From the NCBI RefSeq assembly GCF_029051725.1, contig NZ_JAACFU010000005.1:310001-374000 (forward strand): a stretch of 64,000 nucleotides of DNA, written 5' to 3'. Positions 9,956 through 19,292 of this stretch are shown here, one piece after another. Origin of the DNA: Bradyrhizobium sp. CSS354. GTDB taxonomy: Bacteria > Pseudomonadota > Alphaproteobacteria > Rhizobiales > Xanthobacteraceae. The notes under the pieces are model-generated. The model saw only the letters and a list, made by a program, of their open reading frames with translations, did no database searches and was not told the DNA's origin. Made by a program: the position numbers and the translations under genes. Position 1 is the first letter of the stretch; every line of letters begins with the position of its first letter.

Positions 9956-11041
9956 ATGTTGACGCAAATCTTCGCTCACTTGAAATCTCCTGCGAGGGCA
10001 CGATCATTGCATCGGGTTTTCCTTGCCACCCTGTTGAGCGCAATCATGTTCGCGCCGGGCGGCCTCGCTGCGGCCGCATCAGATGCGAACAAGTCGGTGA
10101 CGCTTCGCGGCGCCGAAGCCTTCAACCTTCTCGTTGGCAACACGTTGCGGTCGGTTGGTAATAGCAAGCTGATCCCCGCGTTTCGATACTTCATGACGCA
10201 GCAGTTCGAATATCGTTGCAGCGGGTGGGATCCGTCCGGCCTCGCTGCGCGGGATATCAGACTCCACAGCGAGGCTGGGGGGTGCGAGTTGCTCTTCGTG
10301 GCGCTCAGGCAAGGTCGGCTCTGCGAGAGCTATCAATACGAGGAGTGTCAAGAGCACGAACTCGAGCTCACTTTTGCCCGGCGCTCCGATCCGGCGAAGG
10401 TTGCAGAGGGGGAGGTGTTCGGTGTTGTCACCTTGCCGGAAACTGGCAGGACGGCGACCGGCCCAAGTGATCCTGATCTGATCAAAGGAAAGTTCGAGCT
10501 TGTCAAAGGGAACGGAACAATCTTTCCGAATTTCGATCCCGTTCCGAAACCCGATCTTGTGCGACCGGACCCTCTTGCATTGTCTCTGCCCCCGCAGGAT
10601 TCCGGCAGGACACAGCGGTTGATCGGGCTGAGTGATGCCGAAGCAACCACGAAAATCATCGGAAACACCATGGTGCGGCTCGGCCCGGACAGGAAATCAG
10701 ACGGCCGTAGAGGCGAGTACTATACTCCCGACGGACGGATTATTGTGATCTCCATTCCCAAGCCGCCGGAAGGCATTGACCTCTTGCATCCCTCGGCTGA
10801 GATTGCTGGAACGATCTTCATCAATCGGTGGAAGATAATAAACGGCGCACTCTGTCGCACTGAGAACGACGAGCCGACGAAATTCAATTGTAACGTCTCC
10901 CTGTCTCTGGAGCCTCCTGAGCAGGCTGGCGATCAAGGCACTCCACGCTATGTCGCAGGCAACAGCGGAGTTGGGCAAGGCGCCTATCTCGCGAAAGGAA
11001 ATTCGTTCGCGTTTGACTTCGGCAAATCGGTGCGGAAGTAG
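9956..11041 (+). CDS. Secreted protein with two diverged copies of one domain, unknown function
   Basis: 361 residues with an N-terminal signal sequence (RVFLATLLSAIMFAPGGLAA, cleavage near AAAS). The mature chain seems to hold two related units. One starts at GAEAFNLLVGNTLRSV with Cys residues in GGCELLF, GRLCES and YEECQEH. A second starts at DAEATTKIIGNTMVRL and continues with EYYTPDGRIIVIS, GTIFINRWKIINGALC and TKFNCNVSL. The second matches a pattern I know from small periplasmic alphaproteobacterial proteins: GNT, then Y..PDG, then W.i..g.lC. No enzymatic motif was seen. Codon choice is less GC-rich than its neighbours, which could mean transfer. GGAGG at 9947-9951 supports ATG 9956. Confidence 0.65.
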   Translation: MLTQIFAHLKSPARARSLHRVFLATLLSAIMFAPGGLAAAASDANKSVTLRGAEAFNLLVGNTLRSVGNSKLIPAFRYFMTQQFEYRCSGWDPSGLAARDIRLHSEAGGCELLFVALRQGRLCESYQYEECQEHELELTFARRSDPAKVAEGEVFGVVTLPETGRTATGPSDPDLIKGKFELVKGNGTIFPNFDPVPKPDLVRPDPLALSLPPQDSGRTQRLIGLSDAEATTKIIGNTMVRLGPDRKSDGRRGEYYTPDGRIIVISIPKPPEGIDLLHPSAEIAGTIFINRWKIINGALCRTENDEPTKFNCNVSLSLEPPEQAGDQGTPRYVAGNSGVGQGAYLAKGNSFAFDFGKSVRK

Positions 11042-11104
11042 GGTGTCTACAGGCGGTCGCTGCGCTCGCGATGACCGTGTGGAGAGAACTCGCTCTCGTC
11101 GCTA

Positions 11105-13054
11105 TTAGCGCGCGCCCGGCAGCAGTGGCGCGAGCAACTCGCGTGTCACGCCCGGGGGCGCCGCATCGAGCCCCAGCACGGCGCTTGCGGCCGGCAGTGC
11201 CGCGTCCGCCATCGCGGCGTGGCCTTCGGCGCTCGGATGCACGGCGCCGCCATAGACGGCGGAGAGCACGCCCCAGGTCGCGTCGTGAATGTCGGTCGGC
11301 TGGCTCGCCGCCGGCAAGCCTTGCGGATAGGTCATCGCGGCGAAGTAGCTGTCATTGGCGTCGCGGATCCAGCGCGCGCGCGGCAAATAGGCGCGGAATT
11401 CGGAGGCGCCGCGGCCGCACAGCATCGGCTGGCTCGCCGCGCTCACGATGTCGGGATTGAAGCTCTGGCCGTTCTCGGCAAAGCAGGTGCGGTCGAATTC
11501 GGGATCGTTGCCCGAATGCGCGCAGAAGCCGTGATCGGCGAACGCCGCCTGATGCGAATCCACGAAGGTCATGCGGTCGGCCTCGGGATCGCGGCACAGC
11601 GCGCCGCGGGTGCAGGTGGCGAGCCCCTTCAGTTGCGGCAGGAATTCGGTGTCCACGAAGCTCGAGACGCGGGCGAGGCGTTGCGGATCGGCGTTAAAGG
11701 AGGGATGGATGTCGAAGCCGGCGCGGCCGCCGCGGCAGGGCACGCCGCCGTCGGCGAGCGCCGGGTTGGCGTAGGAGACGTAGACCACATGCGAGAGGTC
11801 GCCGCCGACCAGCGGCTTCAGCGCCTCGCGCAGCTTGACGAAATTCTGCGGCAGCTCGCGCGCCAGCGCATCGCGGGAATCATCGACGCTCGCCATCACG
11901 CCGGAGCGCCGGAAGATCGCGCGCTCGGTTGCGGTCTCGACGATCACGTCGGCGACGAGGCCGGAGAAATAGACGTCGTTGGCGCCGACCGAGAGCAGCA
12001 CGAGGTCGAGCGTGCGCTCGGGCTGGCGTTTCCTGGCGGCGGTCAGCGCCTCGCGCAGCTCGGCGACCTGCGCGTTCACGCTGATGTTGCAGACGCCGGT
12101 CTTGCCGGGCGGGCATTCGCGGGCGCGCTGCGAGCCGAGCAGCCCGTCGCTGATGCTGGCGCCGGTGCAGGCGAGCGGCAGAAAGGTCACCGCGACGTGG
12201 GTGTAGCGTACCGCGAGCGCCAGCGCGGTGCGCGCCTGATAGCTGTAGAGCGATCGGTGGCAGGGCGAGTTGAACCAGAGCGCGCTGTAGCGCTGCCAGT
12301 TGGCAAGCGTATCCGGCGCTTCGCAGGCGCGGCCGCCCTTGAAGCCGGCGCGGCTCGGCCGGTAATACTGCGCACCGGCGGTGCCGAGATAGGAGCGGAA
12401 GCAAAAACCTTCGTCCGACAGCGCCAGCGGCCGGTCCGGATTGCCTTCGCCCGAGGCGATGCTGTCTCCGAGACCAGCGACGAAGATGTCCCGGACCTGG
12501 ATCTCGGTCTGGACGCGCTGGGTGGGATCGGAGCCGGAGGAGACGTCGACGCTCGCGACCGTCTGCTTGCCGTAGCGGACCCGCAGATTGACCGGCTCGG
12601 CGCAGTCGAAGGTGGATTGTTGCGGCCCGTCGCCGTCGTCGAACGACCAGGCGCAGGTGGCGCCGACCGGCACCGCGCCGGCGAGGCGCACGGTGACGGG
12701 ATGGTCGAGGGGGGTGAGGTAGTTTTCCGTCGTGTTGTCGCGGGTGCAGGGCTGGTTGACCCGGCCCTGGAGGTCGATGCAGAGCCGGTTGACCATGTTG
12801 CGGGCCCAGCCGCGGCCCTCGCTCTGGAGCTCCAGCGATTGCTCGGCGGCGAGGATGCTGCGGTTACGCGCGTTCTCGACATGGAGCAGGAAGTCGCGCT
12901 CTTCGCGGAACAGCCGGAAGCGGTTGCGGACCTCCCAGCTGATCTGCATGGCGCCCGCGTCCTGCGCGGCCGCCTGCTCCAGCGGCAGCGCGGTGAGGAG
13001 CCCGGCGAGCAGCAGGGCACCGGCGAGGAAACGGCGAAGGAATACAGGGATCAT
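11105..13054 (-). CDS. Secreted SGNH/GDSL-type hydrolase
   Basis: 649 residues with a signal peptide (FLAGALLLAGLLTALPLEQAAA). An N-terminal beta region of about 170 residues precedes the hydrolase core. Block I is GLGDSIASGEGNPD with the nucleophile Ser, block III is the SVGANDVYFSG segment (Gly-Ala-Asn-Asp), and block V is AVHPSAEGHAAMAD with Asp/His-type spacing (HPSAEGH). Several Cys pairs suggest disulfides in the periplasm or outside. SGNH enzymes cleave esters of lipids, sugars or peptidoglycan; the substrate cannot be told here. The start at 13054 was chosen because the signal peptide then begins at residue 1, with GCAGG just upstream. Confidence 0.75.
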   Translation of the reverse strand: MIPVFLRRFLAGALLLAGLLTALPLEQAAAQDAGAMQISWEVRNRFRLFREERDFLLHVENARNRSILAAEQSLELQSEGRGWARNMVNRLCIDLQGRVNQPCTRDNTTENYLTPLDHPVTVRLAGAVPVGATCAWSFDDGDGPQQSTFDCAEPVNLRVRYGKQTVASVDVSSGSDPTQRVQTEIQVRDIFVAGLGDSIASGEGNPDRPLALSDEGFCFRSYLGTAGAQYYRPSRAGFKGGRACEAPDTLANWQRYSALWFNSPCHRSLYSYQARTALALAVRYTHVAVTFLPLACTGASISDGLLGSQRARECPPGKTGVCNISVNAQVAELREALTAARKRQPERTLDLVLLSVGANDVYFSGLVADVIVETATERAIFRRSGVMASVDDSRDALARELPQNFVKLREALKPLVGGDLSHVVYVSYANPALADGGVPCRGGRAGFDIHPSFNADPQRLARVSSFVDTEFLPQLKGLATCTRGALCRDPEADRMTFVDSHQAAFADHGFCAHSGNDPEFDRTCFAENGQSFNPDIVSAASQPMLCGRGASEFRAYLPRARWIRDANDSYFAAMTYPQGLPAASQPTDIHDATWGVLSAVYGGAVHPSAEGHAAMADAALPAASAVLGLDAAPPGVTRELLAPLLPGAR

Positions 13055-13161
13055 GGCCTGCGTTTTCAACGGCAAAGTTGAGGCGGAAATAAGAGAGCTG
13101 CCCTCCGCCTGCAACATTGGTCTGATGCTTTTGCCAGCTGGCGTCTAGCGGACTATCGTTG

Positions 13162-13210
13162 GAGCATGATCTTCCCGGAAAACCGCTTCGCGCTTTTCCG
13201 GAGCACGCTC
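13162..13210. repeat. Hairpin repeat, GAGCATGATC/CGGAAAAC family (copy 1)
   Basis: GAGCATGATC at 13162-13171 pairs with GAGCACGCTC at 13201-13210 (8 of 10 pairs) around an inner CGGAAAAC / GCTTTTCCG stem. A better conserved copy is at 24322-24369. I recall this as a dispersed Rhizobiales hairpin. Here it sits between two minus-strand genes and may act as a weak terminator. Confidence 0.7.
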
Positions 13211-14291
13211 AGCGTTTGCTGGCCTGCCGCAGCGACCGCTCGCGCTCCATCGCGGCCACCTGCTTGGGCAGGTTGGCCTGCGCGCAGGCCTCCGCCAGCC
13301 TTCGGCGCTCCTGCCAGGGCTCCACCACATTCATCCAGAGCTCGCGTGCGCCCATGATGGAGATGGCAAGACCGAACGGGATCACGAAATAGAGGATGCG
13401 GAAGACGAGGAGCGTGGCCAGAAGCTGCTCGCGGCCGAATTCGGGCAGCGCCACCAGCATGGCGGCGTCGAACACGCCGAGCGAGCCCGGGGCGTGGCTG
13501 GCGAAGCCGAGCAATGTCGCCAAGATGAACACCACGGAGAGCGACAGGAAATCGATCTGCGGAGTGGCCGGCACCAGAAGGTACATCGCCAGCGCGCAGA
13601 ATCCGAGATCGACGACGCCGATCAGGATCTGCACCAGCGTCAGAGGCGCTGACGGCAGCACCACTTTCCAGCCCTTCTGGCCTAGCTCGCGGCGCTTCTC
13701 GCCCATGCACAGCCAGACCAGATAGGCGCCGATCGAGGCGAGGCCGCCGAGCGCAATCAGCCGGTTGATCGACGACGGCAGCTGATCCATGTAGGAGGCG
13801 GCATCCGGATGAATGGCCATGCCGATCGAGAGCACGAAGATGTTACCGAGCCAGAAGGTCAGGCCCGACAGGAAGCAGATTTTTGCGACGTCGATCGCAT
13901 TCAGCCCGTAATCCGAATAGATCCGGAAGCGGATCGCGCCGCCGGTGAAGACGGTGGCGCCGATATTGTGGCCGATCGAATAGGACGTGAAGCTGGAGAG
14001 CGCTGCGATGCGATAGGGCACGTGCTTCTTGCCGATCGTTCGCAGTGCAAAAAAGTCGTAGAAGGTCAGCGTACAGAACGCGAAGCATACGCAGATCGCC
14101 GCCAGCCCGATATTGGCGCGGGGGATCTCGGTCAACGCCGTCAGGATGACACCGGTGTCGATGCCCTTGAGCGTCCGTACCAGCGTGGTGATCGCGAACG
14201 CGATAATGAAGACGCTCGCCGCAACGCCGAGTCGCCGCCAGCCGATCCATCTCTTGAAGCCGCGCTTCAGCGCGGTCAGCAGTCCGTGCAT
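13209..14291 (-). CDS. UPF0104 / LPG-synthase transmembrane-domain protein (flippase-like)
   Basis: 360 residues with about eight hydrophobic segments and basic ends. The motifs SYSIGHNIGATVFTGGAIRF and GFASHAPGSLGVFDAAML are characteristic of the membrane half of lysylphosphatidylglycerol synthases (MprF). The cytosolic aminoacyltransferase domain is absent. Stand-alone members are thought to flip lipids or to be relatives with unknown cargo. It has a long charged C-terminal tail (QERRRLAEACAQANLPKQ). No partner gene is adjacent, so the lipid substrate stays open. Confidence 0.8.
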   Translation of the reverse strand: MHGLLTALKRGFKRWIGWRRLGVAASVFIIAFAITTLVRTLKGIDTGVILTALTEIPRANIGLAAICVCFAFCTLTFYDFFALRTIGKKHVPYRIAALSSFTSYSIGHNIGATVFTGGAIRFRIYSDYGLNAIDVAKICFLSGLTFWLGNIFVLSIGMAIHPDAASYMDQLPSSINRLIALGGLASIGAYLVWLCMGEKRRELGQKGWKVVLPSAPLTLVQILIGVVDLGFCALAMYLLVPATPQIDFLSLSVVFILATLLGFASHAPGSLGVFDAAMLVALPEFGREQLLATLLVFRILYFVIPFGLAISIMGARELWMNVVEPWQERRRLAEACAQANLPKQVAAMERERSLRQASKR

Positions 14292-14716
14292 TCATCCTCC
14301 CGGCGGGGGGCAAGACCGACCAAGCCAGACATTGGCCGGTCGGATGCGATCAGTGCCCGATGTGGGCTTTGATCGCTAGGCATGATGTAGCTCATTTAAG
14401 GCAAAAACACTGACTTGTGCAGCCCTTGACAAGGATAGGTTCTGCCTTGGACCAGCTTGGACCAGCCACTTTGTCATACGCGGTTCACATCGGACGCGCG
14501 TTAAGCATATGAGTCGTGGGACTGGTCGCGTCCGTCCGTGACATGATTTCAGATCCTGCAAGGCCGGCATTGTTCCAGCGCAAGGGATGCGGGCTTTTTT
14601 GGAACGACGATGCCGTGCGCTGGTTAGTCCCCCATCAGCAATCGAACATGGCGGAATAACCGGCTTCTCCAGCAAGCCGGTGCCTCCGTGTTCCCACAAC
14701 CGAGAGGATCGGACCG
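14292..14716. other. Divergent intergenic region upstream of the DUF892 gene
   Basis: 425 bases between the start of the UPF0104 gene (minus) and the DUF892 gene (plus). It contains a candidate EcfG promoter at 14601-14625. The 14380-14560 part is less GC-rich and has no open frame that looks coding. Confidence 0.5.
14601..14625 (+). promoter_or_regulatory. Candidate EcfG (general stress sigma factor) promoter
   Basis: GGAAC at 14601-14605, 16 nt spacer, GGTT at 14622-14625. The alphaproteobacterial EcfG consensus is GGAAC-N16/17-CGTT, so there is one mismatch. It would give a leader of about 85 nt before the DUF892 gene, a type of gene often in this stress regulon. Confidence 0.45.
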
Positions 14717-15223
14717 ATGGGATTGTTCACAAAAGACATCAAAACCATGAACGACCTGTTCGTGCATCAGCTCCAGGACATCTATTACGCCGAGCAGCAG
14801 CTCACCAAGGCTCTGCCGAAAATGGCGGATAAGGCGACCGATCCGCAGCTGAAGCAGGGCTTTTTGACGCACCTCGAAGAAACCAGGGAGCACGTCAAGC
14901 GCCTTGAGGAAGTGTTCAAGATGCACGGTGCGCAGGTGAAGGCGGTCGACTGCCCCGCCATCGACGGCATCATCGAGGAAGCCGACGAGACGGCCGGCGA
15001 AGTCGCCGACAAGGCGGTGCTCGACGCCGCGCTGATCAACGCGGCACAGGCGGCGGAGCACTATGAGATCGTCCGCTACGGCAGCCTGATCGCCTGGGCC
15101 AAGCAACTCGGCCGCAACGACTGCGCCAGCGTGCTCGCCAAGACGTTGGAAGAGGAGAAGGCGACCGACAAGAAGCTGACCACGCTCGCCGAGAGCAAGG
15201 TGAACCTGCGCGCGGCCAGCTAG
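14717..15223 (+). CDS. Ferritin-like DUF892 (YciF/YciE family) protein
   Basis: 168 residues, almost entirely helical, matching the DUF892 four-helix ferritin-like fold. The N-terminal DLFVHQLQDIYYAEQQLTKALPKMA is typical. Putative metal ligands are the Glu/His residues in YYAEQQ, HLEETREHVKR, AAEHYEI and LEEEKATDK, which fit a di-iron pattern. Family members are induced by osmotic, oxidative or general stress; biochemical activity is unsettled. A candidate EcfG promoter lies about 95 nt upstream. The gene stands alone, followed by a strong hairpin. Confidence 0.88.
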   Translation: MGLFTKDIKTMNDLFVHQLQDIYYAEQQLTKALPKMADKATDPQLKQGFLTHLEETREHVKRLEEVFKMHGAQVKAVDCPAIDGIIEEADETAGEVADKAVLDAALINAAQAAEHYEIVRYGSLIAWAKQLGRNDCASVLAKTLEEEKATDKKLTTLAESKVNLRAAS

Positions 15224-15250
15224 GGCCGGGCGTCTCCAGGATCGGGATAG

Positions 15251-15278
15251 AGCGTCGCGCGGTCATCCGCGCGACGCT
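15251..15278 (+). terminator. Hairpin downstream of the DUF892 gene
   Basis: A perfect 12-bp stem (AGCGTCGCGCGG / CCGCGCGACGCT) with a 4-nt loop starts 27 nt after the stop codon. No T-run follows, so it may be a weak terminator or an mRNA-stabilising hairpin. Confidence 0.55.
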
Positions 15279-15371
15279 TGCGCATTACGCATCCATCATT
15301 CGGTCGTTATCGTAACATGATGGCGCGCGGGAAGCCTATCGTTCGCATGGGGCTGCAATCGAGATGGCAGC

Positions 15372-16778
15372 ATGCGAGTAAGCACCGTCAAGTACGAAAC
15401 CTTCGGAGCCGGCGCGCCGAATGCCGGCTCCCGTCTTGCGACATCCCTCACCCTTGCCGCGATGAGCCTTGGTTATGGCGTGGTGCAGCTTGATGTCACC
15501 ATCGTCAATACCGCGCTCGACGCGATGGGCAGGACGCTCGGAGGCGGCGTCGCCGAGCTGCAATGGGTTGTCAGCGCCTACACCATCGCGTTTGCCGCGT
15601 TCATCCTGACGGCCGGCGCGCTCGGCGACCGGATCGGCGCCAAGCGCGTCTTCATGGCGGGGTTCGCCATCTTCACTGCGGCCTCGCTCGCCTGCGCATT
15701 GTCGCCCAATGCGACCGTGCTGATCGCAGCGCGGCTGGTCCAGGGGCTAGGGGCGGCGATCCTGGTGCCGAATTCCCTTGCGCTGCTCAATCATGCTTAT
15801 CCGGACGACCACGAGCGCGGCCGCGCCGTTGCGATCTGGGCCGCCGGTGCGAGCCTCGCGCTCACTGCCGGCCCCTTCGTCGGCGGCGCGCTGATCACGC
15901 TGGTCGGCTGGCGCGCGATCTTCCTGGTCAATCTGCCGGTCGGCCTCGTTGGCCTCTGGCTGAGCTGGCGTTACGCCAGCGAAACCACGCGGGCGCGTTC
16001 GCGCGAGATCGATCTGCCCGGCCAGCTTGCCGCGATCGGCGCGCTGGGAGCGCTCGCCGGAGCGATCATCGAAGGCGGCGCGTTTGGCTGGGAACATCCA
16101 GCCGTGATCGCGGCCTTCGTCGCAGCCGCAATTCTCGCCGTGCTCTTCGTCTGGCGCGAGAGCCGCACGGCGCAGCCGATGTTGCCGCTGTCGCTGTTCG
16201 GCCAGCGGCTGTTCGCGCTGACCTCGCTCGTCGGCCTGCTCGTCAACATCGCGATCTACGGCCTGATCTTCGTGCTCAGCCTGTATTTCCAGAGGATCAA
16301 CGGGCTTTCGGCGTGGTGGACCGGTCTCGCCTTCGTGCCGATGATGGGAGTGGTGCTGCCGGTCAATCTGCTGGCGCCGCGCCTCGCCGAGCGTATCGGG
16401 GCGGCGTGCCCGACCATCGTCGTCGGCGCCTGCGTCTCGGCGCTCGGTTGCGTCGGCCTGCTCTGGATCGAAGCCGGCACGAGCTATTGGGCGATCTTTG
16501 CTCAGATGATCGCGATCAGCGGCGGACTTGGGCTGCTGGTGCCACCGCTGACCTCGACCTTGCTGGGCAGCGTCGAGAAGGCGCGCTCCGGCATCGCGGC
16601 CGGCGTCCTGAACGCGACGCGGCAAACCGGGAGCGTCCTCGGCGTCGCGCTGTTCGGGTCGCTGGTGGCCTCGGAGGGGGCGTTCATGACGGGCCTGCAC
16701 CTGTCGCTGGTCGTGTCCGCGGCCGTGCTGATGCTCGCCGCCGCTGTGATCGGCCTCGGCGCGCCGGCGCGCGGATGA
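15372..16778 (+). CDS. DHA2-type MFS multidrug efflux transporter
   Basis: 468 residues with about 14 hydrophobic segments, as in EmrB/QacA drug:proton antiporters. Motif D1-like LDVTIVNTALDAM, motif A GALGDRIGAKRVFMAG and motif C-like GPFVGGALITLVGWRAIF are visible. No membrane-fusion partner (EmrA) is next to it, so it may work as a single inner-membrane pump. Substrate unknown. The promoter should lie in the 148-nt gap after the DUF892 gene. Confidence 0.85.
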   Translation: MRVSTVKYETFGAGAPNAGSRLATSLTLAAMSLGYGVVQLDVTIVNTALDAMGRTLGGGVAELQWVVSAYTIAFAAFILTAGALGDRIGAKRVFMAGFAIFTAASLACALSPNATVLIAARLVQGLGAAILVPNSLALLNHAYPDDHERGRAVAIWAAGASLALTAGPFVGGALITLVGWRAIFLVNLPVGLVGLWLSWRYASETTRARSREIDLPGQLAAIGALGALAGAIIEGGAFGWEHPAVIAAFVAAAILAVLFVWRESRTAQPMLPLSLFGQRLFALTSLVGLLVNIAIYGLIFVLSLYFQRINGLSAWWTGLAFVPMMGVVLPVNLLAPRLAERIGAACPTIVVGACVSALGCVGLLWIEAGTSYWAIFAQMIAISGGLGLLVPPLTSTLLGSVEKARSGIAAGVLNATRQTGSVLGVALFGSLVASEGAFMTGLHLSLVVSAAVLMLAAAVIGLGAPARG

Positions 16779-16890
16779 ACAATCCGAGCGAATGAACACA
16801 GCTTCCGTTCACCATCCCCGAAACAGTCGCGTAGCCGGTTACCGACTGTCCATTTCTGTCGGTTGAAGTGCGGGTCGATAGGGGCCCGCA

Positions 16891-19290
16891 ATGTATCAAG
16901 TTCTCTACTGTCTCGCCGAAGAACACGACTGGCGGCTCGTCGCGCTTGGCGGCGCGGTGTGCCTGCTCGCAAGCGCGGCGGCGATCAGCCTGTTTCACCG
17001 GGCGCGCGCGACGCACGGCCCCGGGCGCCTGGTCTGGATCGCCCTGGATGCCGCCGTCAGCGGATGCGGCATCTGGGCGACGCATTTCATCGCGATGCTC
17101 GCCTACGGGCCGGGCGGCGCCGGCGCCTACAACATCCCGGTGACGATCCTTTCGCTGATCTTCGCGATCTCCTTAACCTTCGTGGGGCTGAGTCTCGCGG
17201 CATCCTCCGTGCGCGCGCCGTGGGTCGTGCTCGGCGGCGCCATCGTTGGCACCGCGGTCGCGACGATGCATTATACCGGCATGGCGGCGCTGGAAATGCC
17301 GGCACGCGTCAATTGGATCGGGAGCACGGTTGCCGCCTCGGTGCTGTTCGGAATTGTCTTTGCAGCGCTCGCCCTGTTCGTCGCTGCGCGGCGCGACGAC
17401 CTCTTCCATGCGCTGACCGCGAGCACCCTGCTGACGGTCGCCATCGTCGTACATCATTTCACAGCGATGGGCGCGGTCGTGCTGACGCCGGATCCGACAC
17501 TCGCGATCAGCGGGTTATCGATCCCGGCGGACTCATTGTCCTTCTTCACCGCAAGCGCCGCGGTCGCGATCATCGCGATTGCGTTGGTGGCCGCGCTACT
17601 CGACCGCCGCGCCAAGGGCGAACTGGGCCGCCAGCAGATCGTGCTGGACACGGCGCTCGAGAACATGTCGCAGGGACTGTGCATGTTCGACGCGGAGGGC
17701 AAGATCATCCTGTTCAACGAGCGGTATGCCGCGATGCTCGGCCGCACCGACACCCTGCTCACCGGCCGGCTGCTGGTCGACGTGCTGCGGGAGGAACAGG
17801 CAAAGGGTCAGTGGCAGGGCGATGCCGGCGAATTCTTTGCCCGGCTCGTCGCCGACGCGCGCGAGAGCCGGACCACGACCGACGTCGTAACCAGGTTCGG
17901 CCGCTCCATCCGGGTCGTCAACCAGCCGATGCAGGGCGGCGGCTGGGTCGCGACCTTCGAGGACATTACCGAATGGCTGGAGGCCCAGGCCAAGATCTCG
18001 CACATGGCCCGCCATGACGCGCTGACCAGCCTGCCGAACCGCGTGCTGTTCCACGAGCAGCTCGTGCAGGGACTGCGCCGGACCAGATCGGACGACCAGC
18101 TCGCGGTGCTTTGTCTCGATCTCGACCACTTCAAGGACATCAACGACTCGCTCGGCCATCCCATCGGCGATGCGCTGCTCAAGGAGGTCGGGCGCAGGCT
18201 GAAGGCCACCGTCGGCGAGAGCGACACCGTGGCGCGGCTCGGTGGCGACGAGTTCGCCGTGGTCCAGATCGGACGTTCCGAGGAAACCGCGGCAAGGTCC
18301 CTTGCCGGCCGCCTCGTCGAAGTGATCTCTGCGCCTTACGAGATCGACGACCATCAGATCATCATCGGCGTCTCGATCGGCATCTCGCTGTCGCCGCAGG
18401 ACGGCAGCAATCCCGACGAGCTGTTGAAGAATGCCGACCTCGCACTGTATCGCGCCAAGGCGGACGGCCGCGGCACCTATCGGTTCTTCGAGACCGGCAT
18501 GGATGCGCGTGCACAGGCTCGGCGCCTGCTGGAGATGGACCTGCGCGCCGCGCTGCAACGCAACGAGTTCGAGGCCTACTATCAGCCGATCCGCGACGTC
18601 GTCAGCGGCCGTGTCGTCGCGTTCGAGGCGCTGCTGCGCTGGAACCATCCGCAGCGCGGCCTGATCGCGCCGCTGAACTTCATTCCGCTGGCCGAGGAGA
18701 CCGGACTGATCATTCAGCTCGGCGAGTTCGTGCTGCGCTCCGCCTGCACCGACGCGGCCACCTGGCCCGACGATGTCGATGTCGCGGTCAACCTGTCGCC
18801 GGTGCAGTTCAAGAATCCGAACCTGATCGCATCCGTGACCGAGGCGCTGGTCGCTTCCGGGCTCGACGCTCGCCGCCTCGAGCTCGAGATCACCGAATCC
18901 GTGCTGCTCCAGAACAGCGAGGCGACGCTGGCCACACTGCATGACCTCCGCGCCATGGGCGTACGCATCTCGCTCGACGATTTCGGCACCGGCTATTCAT
19001 CGCTGAGTTATCTGCGCAGCTTCCCCTTCGACAAGATCAAGATCGACCGCTCCTTCGTGTCGGAACTCGCGACGCGCGAGGATTCCATGGCGATCATCCG
19101 CGCCGTGACCGGGCTGGGCCGGAGCCTCGGCATCGTCACCACGGCAGAGGGGGTCGAGAACGATGCGCAGCTCGAGCTGCTCCGGCGCGAAGGCTGCACC
19201 CAGGCGCAGGGCTATCTGTTCAGCAAGCCGCGGCCCGCTGCCGATGTCGCCATCATGCTGGACCGGCCGCCGTTGCGCGCGACCGCCTGA
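16891..19290 (+). CDS. MHYT-PAS-GGDEF-EAL cyclic-di-GMP turnover protein
   Basis: 799 residues. Residues 1 to about 245 form an integral-membrane MHYT sensor with three His motifs (WATHFIAM, MHYTGMAAL, HHFTAMGA), proposed to bind copper and sense O2, CO or NO. A PAS-like domain covers about 255-365, GGDEF about 375-535 and EAL about 550-790. The diguanylate cyclase signature LGGDEF (about 450) is intact. So are the phosphodiesterase residues: EALLRW (about 580), NLSP, ELEITES, DDFGTGYSS and KIDRSF. Both activities are therefore possible; which dominates cannot be told. Cyclic-di-GMP controls the swim/stick switch, so a link to the flagellar genes is plausible but not shown. Confidence 0.93.
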   Translation: MYQVLYCLAEEHDWRLVALGGAVCLLASAAAISLFHRARATHGPGRLVWIALDAAVSGCGIWATHFIAMLAYGPGGAGAYNIPVTILSLIFAISLTFVGLSLAASSVRAPWVVLGGAIVGTAVATMHYTGMAALEMPARVNWIGSTVAASVLFGIVFAALALFVAARRDDLFHALTASTLLTVAIVVHHFTAMGAVVLTPDPTLAISGLSIPADSLSFFTASAAVAIIAIALVAALLDRRAKGELGRQQIVLDTALENMSQGLCMFDAEGKIILFNERYAAMLGRTDTLLTGRLLVDVLREEQAKGQWQGDAGEFFARLVADARESRTTTDVVTRFGRSIRVVNQPMQGGGWVATFEDITEWLEAQAKISHMARHDALTSLPNRVLFHEQLVQGLRRTRSDDQLAVLCLDLDHFKDINDSLGHPIGDALLKEVGRRLKATVGESDTVARLGGDEFAVVQIGRSEETAARSLAGRLVEVISAPYEIDDHQIIIGVSIGISLSPQDGSNPDELLKNADLALYRAKADGRGTYRFFETGMDARAQARRLLEMDLRAALQRNEFEAYYQPIRDVVSGRVVAFEALLRWNHPQRGLIAPLNFIPLAEETGLIIQLGEFVLRSACTDAATWPDDVDVAVNLSPVQFKNPNLIASVTEALVASGLDARRLELEITESVLLQNSEATLATLHDLRAMGVRISLDDFGTGYSSLSYLRSFPFDKIKIDRSFVSELATREDSMAIIRAVTGLGRSLGIVTTAEGVENDAQLELLRREGCTQAQGYLFSKPRPAADVAIMLDRPPLRATA

Positions 19291-19292
19291 GA

